Made by a program: the position numbers and the translations under genes | Assembly: GCA_033239005.1 (NCBI GenBank) | Contig: BSQZ01000071.1 | Location: 2,131,352 to 2,195,351, forward strand | Source: Lamellibrachia satsuma | Lineage: Eukaryota; Annelida; Polychaeta; Sabellida; Siboglinidae | Direction of reading: 5' to 3' | DNA: 64,000 nt | Shown here: positions 59,801 through 64,000 of the stretch, piece after piece | Position numbering within the stretch: position 1 is the first letter of the stretch | Layout: each line of letters begins with the position of its first letter | Notes under the pieces: generated by a model | Databases searched by the model: none | Told to the model about the DNA's origin: nothing | Seen by the model: the letters and a program-made list of their open reading frames with translations, nothing else

Positions 59801-61749
59801 CCTTGGATACTTGTGTTGGTTGTAGAATAGTAGAATATCTGCTTTCTACTGTCTTTTTATTGTGTATTGGGTGGGTGTGTGATTTCTACTATAACTAATA
59901 TAAACCACCCAGATGGCGCAACGTACTCTCAAACGGTTTACGTACCGAAGTATTCGCCACGGCGTGCATGGTTTCTGTGATTTTTGGAAGTTAACATTTT
60001 ACACAGTGAACATTTGATTTACCATAAAAACCATCAAGAGCCCTTGATATGGGGTATTTCGAAAAAATAAAGGCGTTACATTTCATTCATGGGGTCGTAG
60101 ATTACTCCCTGAAAGTTTGGCGCCCGAGGTGCAAGCCGTCTAGGAGGAAAACGTGAACATAACCACATACAAACATAAAAACATACACTATCTCGATCAT
60201 AGTTATATATAATTATCTCCATGGTGCGCGGAGTGCTTCTGGTGAATTAATCATGAACCTGCTTAAAGTTTCTCTAGGCTAGGATAAAATCAGGTCCTGT
60301 AAAAAATCAGCAAAAAAGTTCAGTTCACAGGATCCGATGTCCTGTGACGCTTGGAGACTTTTCGCGTAGACTGCTGGTGTACCATGTTATGAAAGAAAAA
60401 CAACCCGTGTATAACCTGTGTATCACATTCTACTGATCCTGCCTAAAAAATAAATGTTTCAAAATTGTTTGTTTTTGATGTTTTTTATTTGTCGTTGATG
60501 TCGTTCATACATTCTATCATCAAAGTATTGATTAGCAAGTGGGCTACCTAAGAAGCTGTCGAGCTACTTACAATAACCATGTACAAGTGTTAAATTATTA
60601 CCTTTATGTCACAACCGGATGTTGTGCAAGCGAGATTACCAAACGGGATTCTCGTAGATCAATATAAGGTCACGCTAAGAATTGCCTTCTGCTGGCTATA
60701 GAGTTACATCATTAATCATCCCCCTATAAACTACTAACTTACTAACGGGTGTTTTATTTATGTCTGCACTGTTGGCCCACTCTGGCCTCAATCTACACGA
60801 AATCGCGTTTGACCATGTGACCCAAAGGCAACATCACGTGCACAGTATGGCGGCTAATTGTGAAATTTTTCTATGTCACCGATAAAAGTATTCATAAGTA
60901 ATTATTTGGAGCACATTTCTTCAGTTTCTTGACGACCAAGTCGCAAGTGTCGATTGTATGTCACAGAATACACATGTGAAACGGTTAGTGCGTATCGGTT
61001 TTAAAACTTAAGTTATTAGTTTTGTAGCCATTTGGCTACGGAAAGCTCAAATCAGCCCGTAGAAAATACCTGGGGTCGAATTACGCCCCTAGTTCAAGAG
61101 TGGGGAGGACGATTAAGCCTACGAGCATTCAGCCAGTAACAGACCAAATTACCACTTCAAAATTTACAACAAAATGTACCCATCTCTTATATTCACATCA
61201 TATTGATTGAAGTTCTGAGCGTCTTCAGAAGCATGTTAATAAGAGTGTTAAATAGAGGGAACATCCTTTCGAATCATCACGGCTTTGTAAATCATAACTT
61301 GTCGTAAAAGATGTATGGTTGAGCTGCATTATTTCCAGCAAACATCTACAGTGACTTACTCGTATCACTTGGTTTTGTGGACAAATCTGGCGGGCAACTG
61401 TTGCATTCTTTCTGCGTTTCAGAGAGGGAGGACTACTTGGATTTGCAAAGTGAGACTTGGGACTATAGGGAGTTCATTTATATCGCCGTTTGCAGTATGC
61501 TGTCGCCTGCATGGAATGCTGAGCGTGGGGATTTCATTCACTGTAGGTTTCGCGGTGTGGAGTCTAGTTTTGCACGTACCATGGGTCAAATTCATGAATG
61601 ATGCTCTCGAAGCGGATGACGGCAAAAAGGCGAGAGCTGAAGCCGGCTATCCATGCCAACGTTAGCACGACAACGACAATGAGACTTTTCCAGCCTCCAA
61701 GATTTGCCAACGCTGACCGAATATCGCCCTTTCCACCGGTATCCGCCAT
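39676..61749 (-). CDS. STT3B: STT3B, catalytic subunit of oligosaccharyltransferase, 18 exons
   Basis: Transfers the lipid-linked oligosaccharide to Asn in N-X-S/T sequons at the ER membrane. Exons (minus): 61749-61580, 58968-58860, 56326-56217, 55548-55460, 55042-54954, 54640-54575, 53941-53842, 53298-53200, 51590-51444, 50816-50613, 48867-48668, 47264-47124, 46149-45962, 45468-45297, 44057-43884, 42906-42793, 40899-40714, 39759-39676 (TAG). All are GT-AG and frame-consistent, giving 2442 nt, 813 residues; human STT3B has 826. Catalytic marks: HEFDPW with D55; SYDNEG with D173 and E175; SVSE with E357; WWDYG 599-603; [11 protein letters not shown] (666-676). Sequons in [18 protein letters not shown]. 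The charged C-terminus ([14 protein letters not shown]) and the [20 protein letters not shown] start fit STT3B rather than STT3A. Exon 12 adds a 47-residue Lys/Gly/Gln-rich insert. Confidence 0.96.
39961..40130. repeat. Three alternately oriented copies of a ~22-bp motif
   Basis: CAAAACAATGAAAGTCCATT at 39967 and 40098 flank its inverse (AATGGACTTTTATTGTTTTG) near 40049. Either neighbour can pair with the centre copy as a hairpin. In STT3B intron 17. Confidence 0.75.
40405..40620 (-). mobile_element. Dispersed element family D, inverted copy 4
   Basis: Plus-strand AACTGGTTTCATGGGGGTAG and GACTTCGAGCGC with GAAAGTTTCATGTAG and CAGGTTGAACTAAC are reverse complements of blocks in copies 1 and 3. 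Ends within about 50 bp of STT3B exon 17. Confidence 0.5.
41191..42166. mobile_element. LTR-like direct repeats around a 0.65-kb interior
   Basis: Two ~165-bp direct repeats (41191-41354 and 41997-42166) share TGTTCAGTTCCTGTC, AGAGGAGCTCACATTCCTG and TTGGTTATTGCATAAAA. Taken as TG...CA units they span 41196-41350 and 42004-42161. The interior has a minus-strand open frame (41909-41589, 106 codons; contains [15 protein letters not shown]) that I cannot assign. No target duplication was seen. Alternatives are a segmental duplication or a Penelope-like element with terminal repeats. Confidence 0.5.
43026..43130. mobile_element. Possible hAT-type terminus
   Basis: CAGTGTCCGAAATTAGG resembles a common hAT-like inverted-repeat end. 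The partner end was not found, so this is tentative. In the intron between STT3B exons 15 and 16. Confidence 0.25.
44068..44366 (-). repeat. 30-bp array, about 10 copies, of a 3' splice-site-like unit before STT3B exon 15
   Basis: On the transcribed (minus) strand each unit contains CCTTTGTTTTCTGTAG, which has the form of a polypyrimidine tract plus AG. The genuine acceptor CCTTTGTTGTTGTCAG (ending at 44058) looks like a diverged unit of the same array. Since 30 is divisible by three and each unit ends in TAG, an exon extended from any unit would meet an in-frame stop. Confidence 0.9.
44380..45290. other. STT3B intron 14 beyond the array
   Basis: A GC-richer block (about 44530-45190) with short broken frames, one giving [16 protein letters not shown], may be decayed DNA transposon sequence with a zinc-binding N-terminus. 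Too degenerate to assign. Confidence 0.3.
47124..47264 (-). CDS. STT3B: STT3B exon 12, in-frame 47-codon Lys/Gly-rich insert
   Basis: 141 nt with phase 0 on both sides, so it could be skipped without frame change (YYDK joined to VGKTKK). It encodes a low-complexity segment with [19 protein letters not shown] in the loop that precedes a membrane helix ([18 protein letters not shown]). Human STT3B has an unrelated acidic stretch at this place. Confidence 0.8.
47327..47590 (+). mobile_element. tRNA-derived SINE, best preserved head
   Basis: GTGGGACACGGTAGCTCAGC head with an A-box-like region, then 40 bases on, the pol III B-box match GGTTCGTGTCC (47382-47392). The body shares AAAGCTGTTGGTCC and TCTATGCCTGGGGAAGTAAA with the element at 31543. 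Located upstream of STT3B exon 12, inserted sense to the plus strand. Confidence 0.75.
47800..47925. mobile_element. Possible hAT-like element end
   Basis: CAGGGTTGGCATGTTTTTCC followed by repeated CCTGG and short inverted pieces such as GGGAAAAACTGG. No partner terminus was identified. Confidence 0.25.
48300..48620 (+). mobile_element. LINE ORF2 C-terminal fragment
   Basis: The plus frame reads [20 protein letters not shown], then [15 protein letters not shown] before a stop. This is the 'RR.K.RW.GH..R' to 'GRQRKRW' tail typical of invertebrate LINE polyproteins. Inactive, in STT3B intron 11. Confidence 0.72.
49214..50348 (-). mobile_element. piggyBac-like transposon relic flanked by TTAA
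   Basis: TTAA lies at 49210-49213 and 50349-50352. Ends are CTCTTTTTATCC and, inverted, CTCTTTCTATCC, an 11 of 12 match. On the minus strand about 49830-50000 one frame reads [20 protein letters not shown], the acidic N-terminal style of piggyBac transposases. Subterminal repeats of AAAAAGTCGTAGTC occur at the right end. No catalytic core remains in 1.1 kb. It lies in STT3B intron 10. Confidence 0.6.
50468..50595. repeat. 42-bp tandem repeat, 3 copies, beside the STT3B exon 10 donor
   Basis: Units contain CTCATGATGGAATGTTCACA and ACCAGATGTCATAGAACAAT. The array starts about 17 bp into the intron from the donor at 50612. Confidence 0.93.
51755..52078. repeat. 35-bp tandem repeat, about 9 copies
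   Basis: Highly uniform units containing GATAAAAGTGCACGAGACAG and CACTCTTGTGTGATT, in STT3B intron 8. Open minus-strand frames across it are artefacts of uniformity. Confidence 0.95.
52800..53185. repeat. Imperfect ~70-160-bp repeats
   Basis: GTTGTCCTGATACYATCT, TTTGAGAGAAATGTAGTC and AATCTTTCTGGACAAGT recur three to four times with indels. The last copy ends against STT3B exon 8. Confidence 0.75.
53450..53800 (-). mobile_element. LINE 3' fragment (CR1/L2-like)
   Basis: The minus frame reads [19 protein letters not shown]. Further along, sequence complementary to the 3' UTR of the fragment at 4988-5440 (CCCCAGCGTACCAATT-like) is seen. It lies between STT3B exons 7 and 8 and is inactive. Confidence 0.6.
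56645..56900. repeat. TG/TGTA microsatellite block
   Basis: Mixed (TG)n, (TGTA)n and (TA)n tracts in STT3B intron 2. It is preceded by CTGCTAAAAACACATTTGTT, which resembles a LINE polyprotein tail (LLKTHLF). Confidence 0.93.
57000..58850. other. Middle part of STT3B intron 2
   Basis: At 57637 GTAGAACCCCTCTAAAGAGA resembles a pogo-like terminal repeat (GTAGAACCCC), but no matching end or transposase was found. The remainder is AT-rich without arrays. Confidence 0.25.
59200..60780. other. Repetitive-looking stretch of STT3B intron 1
   Basis: At 59610 AGCAAAAATGCCCGTCCTCA continues into a perfect 8-bp-arm hairpin CCCGTCCTCAGGACGGG. At 59203 CAGGGGTGAGATTTAGTGG has a hAT-like start. Partner ends were not resolved, and no coding frame is visible. 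Confidence 0.35.
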
Positions 61750-62119
61750 TGCATTTCTTGTTCTGCTCAAGCGTTGCTCGCCACGTTTTTCTGGTCTAAC
61801 CAATCAGAACGCTTAGAACTAGGGTAATCGCACCAAACGGGGCGGCATAAAGAGCCGTCTCAAAATATCGGTGTTTTATACTGAACGTAATTCTTTCCTA
61901 TGTGGAGGGGGTTTGTCAACTGTTTCGTTTAGCGTCGTACATAGTATTTCCCCAAAAAAATATCGTTTATTTTCTTATCACAATTCTTAAGTGTACTGAT
62001 TTTGATTGCGTTATTACGGCTGAATACGACCGATATGTGATGGTTGCAACACGAAGGACGATGTCGATGATCTTCACGGGTATCCATATGCCAATGTAAT
62101 AAAACATGCATGTGGGTGG
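61750..62119. promoter_or_regulatory. STT3B: STT3B upstream region
   Basis: The 370 bp between the STT3B ATG and a LINE relic must hold the 5' UTR and core promoter unless a 5' non-coding exon exists. It has CCAATCAGAACG (61799) in the sense of a CCAAT motif and GGGGCGGCATAAAGAG (61838). No TATA box is evident on the minus strand. Confidence 0.35.
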
Positions 62120-62720
62120 AGGGGTTCTGGGGTTAAATTATATTGGTTTGGTTTACCGGATGCTATGATGATTACAATCACAGCCCCCATAATTAAAAAT
62201 AAGGCGGGTGACCTGTCTGATAACAACAACTACCAACCCATTGCTCTCGCCACAATTGCTAGTAAATTATTTGAATCCTTGATATTATCCAGGGTTTCTA
62301 CTTTATTATCTACATATGTGTAAACCAATTTGGATTTAAAAAGCATCACTCAACTGATCGAAATGCTGATGTTTTTATTAAAAGAACTCGATCGACACTA
62401 CATAGCGAATGGCTCATCTATATATGTTACTATGCTGGATGCCTCTAAGGCCTTTGACAAAGTCAATCAAAGTAAGCTATTCACCAAACTAATTGACCGG
62501 GGATGTCCTTCTTTTATTGTTCGCATTCTTTATTACTGGTACAGAACCCAGAATTTCACTGTCAGATGGTGTGGTAGCTTCTCAGATTTTTTTACCGTTT
62601 CAAACGGTGTTAAGCAGGGTGGAATCCTTTCTCTACATCTTTTTAACGTTTACATAGATGACTTAAGTGTAAATTTGAATAAATTACAAATTGGCTGTCT
62701 TTATGCAGGAACCATAATGA

Positions 62721-62797
<77 letters not shown>

Positions 62798-63680
62798 TAT
62801 GCCGATGACCTTTGTGTTTTTTTCACCTAATACGTATTGCTGAGTTGAGAAAACTCACCGATTGTTGTGCCGAGTACGGCAATATGTTTGATATAACATA
62901 CAACGCCAACAAATCTTTCTGTATGGTTATTGATAACAAACCTAGGGACAAGAAAAATATTCATCCTGTTGTTATCAATAACCACATGTACGCTATATCT
63001 TACACTGAGAAATATAAATACCTTGGCCATATTATAAACAATAATCTTACTGATGATGACGATATTGCCAGGCAGAAAAGATGTATCTATGCTCAGGCAA
63101 ATGCTTTAGCCAGACAATTTTACTTATGCAACAATTTCATTAAAACAACTTTATTTAATTCATACTGTGGTTCAATGTACACCTCAAGTCTTTGGTGTCA
63201 TTAAAAAAAGAGTCTGAAACAGTATTACTGTCGCTTATAACAACAGTTTTAGAATTATGCACAACCTGTCACCCCGCTGTAGTGCAAGCCATATGTTCGC
63301 TACTAATTATGTTAAATCCTGTAATGAATGTATACGCTCATAAATTTTTAGCCTTTTATGCCGGTTGGAAAAATCCGACAATATACTTTTTGTGAATTAT
63401 CTTCACACTTTTATTTATTATCGAAGTCCATTGATTAAACATTGGATTGATCAATTGTATGCTTTTAATTCATGATGTTTGTACTTTTTTACAAATATAT
63501 TTTTTATCTTGACTTATCTTTTATATATTTTTACTACACGTCATGTATATATATTTATATGTATTTTTTCTCACTACATGTACCTCTATTGTTCATCATG
63601 TGTGTATATGTATGTTCTTTTTACTTGTATGTATATATAATAGTATGGGCTCTTGCCTGAAATAAAACATTATTATTAAA
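62120..63680 (+). pseudogene. Broken LINE reverse transcriptase with a microsatellite at YADD
   Basis: Non-LTR retrotransposon ORF2 remains in at least three frames. 62165-62320 reads PIIKNKAGDLSDNNNYQPIA and ASKLFESLILSRV. After a break, 62330-62800 gives TMLDASKAFDKVNQSKLFTK and NGVKQGGILSLHLFNVYIDD. A TA tract of about 70 bp follows NH, and MMYADDLCVF resumes the catalytic motif. A later frame (62812-63204) has KYKYLGHIINNNLTDDDD. The tail ends GGGCTCTTGCCTGAAATAAA. The style is CR1/L2/Jockey-like. The 5' end and endonuclease are missing. Confidence 0.85.
62726..62794. repeat. TA microsatellite inside the LINE
   Basis: Uninterrupted TA tract between the NH and MMYADD codons of the reverse transcriptase, keeping the downstream YADD frame open. 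Confidence 0.95.
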
Positions 63681-63864
63681 TAGCAATGTTATCCAGAATG
63701 ATCCAACAGGTGGCGACATAGTCGTCTTCTCAAGTGGTCTGTATTATTTGGAGGTTATTCTGAACTTCATCGGTGACGTCACGCATTGACTTGAGACTTG
63801 ACTTGCCAGCTACAAGTTTGTTACTTGCCCCAACAAGTCTGGTGGCTCGAAACGCACGCAAAAC

Positions 63865-64000
63865 CCAGAAGGGCGGATTACACGTATAAAAATAACAAAT
63901 GAACTCTCGATAAGCCAATATGGCTTCATTGTCCACTTGCCATCTGGGTGTTTCGTCTTGGATGGCAATCTTGACAAATCTTGTAAATTTGTCATAGCAT
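63865..64000 (-). repeat. Dispersed ~100-bp repeat family, copy 3
   Basis: On the minus strand: CAAGATTGCCATCCAAGACG, AGATGGCAAGTGGACAATGA and GGCTTATCGAGAGTTCATTT. The sequence runs off the right edge. Same family as 13930 and 24340. Confidence 0.75.

Overview
The window is intron-rich animal nuclear DNA. Canonical GT-AG introns, protein families typical of metazoans, LINE and tRNA-derived SINE debris, DNA transposons and very many minisatellites all point that way. Three conserved genes can be read by joining exons. Their proteins and many intron phases agree with what I know of the vertebrate orthologues, but the repeat families look invertebrate. I lean towards a marine invertebrate, possibly a mollusc or other spiralian, without proof. 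There are no prokaryotic operons, CRISPR arrays or viral genes.

Layout. (1) 267-6461, minus: the 5' part of a PPIG/NKTR-type cyclophilin. Seven exons give the whole peptidyl-prolyl isomerase domain, and the gene runs off the left edge. (2) 6462-11245: divergent intergenic stretch filled by a ~2.5-kb inverted-repeat structure (7748-10222) that has a second foldback element nested in it. (3) 11246-33580, plus: TMEM245, 15 exons, with introns loaded with tandem repeats, including a 2.4-kb array of a 35-bp unit. (4) 33581-39675: 3' region of TMEM245 and convergent intergenic DNA with dispersed repeats. (5) 39676-61749, minus: STT3B, the catalytic subunit of oligosaccharyltransferase, 18 exons and about 813 residues, apparently complete. 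(6) 61750-64000: a broken LINE reverse transcriptase and a dispersed repeat.

The three genes are housekeeping genes without an evident shared pathway: a nuclear cyclophilin of the RS-domain type, a multi-pass AI-2E-family membrane protein, and the ER N-glycosylation catalyst. I found no new multi-gene system. The unusual content is in the introns. Several minisatellites abut splice sites; one array upstream of STT3B exon 15 repeats a 3' splice-site-like motif about ten times, and the 35-bp array ends in a branch-point-like sequence 39 nt before TMEM245 exon 7. Two TTAA-flanked piggyBac-like miniature elements, a piggyBac-like relic with an acidic open frame, and a dispersed element family that carries a different internal minisatellite in different copies are also visible. 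All exon borders were set by eye from frame, splice motifs and family knowledge.
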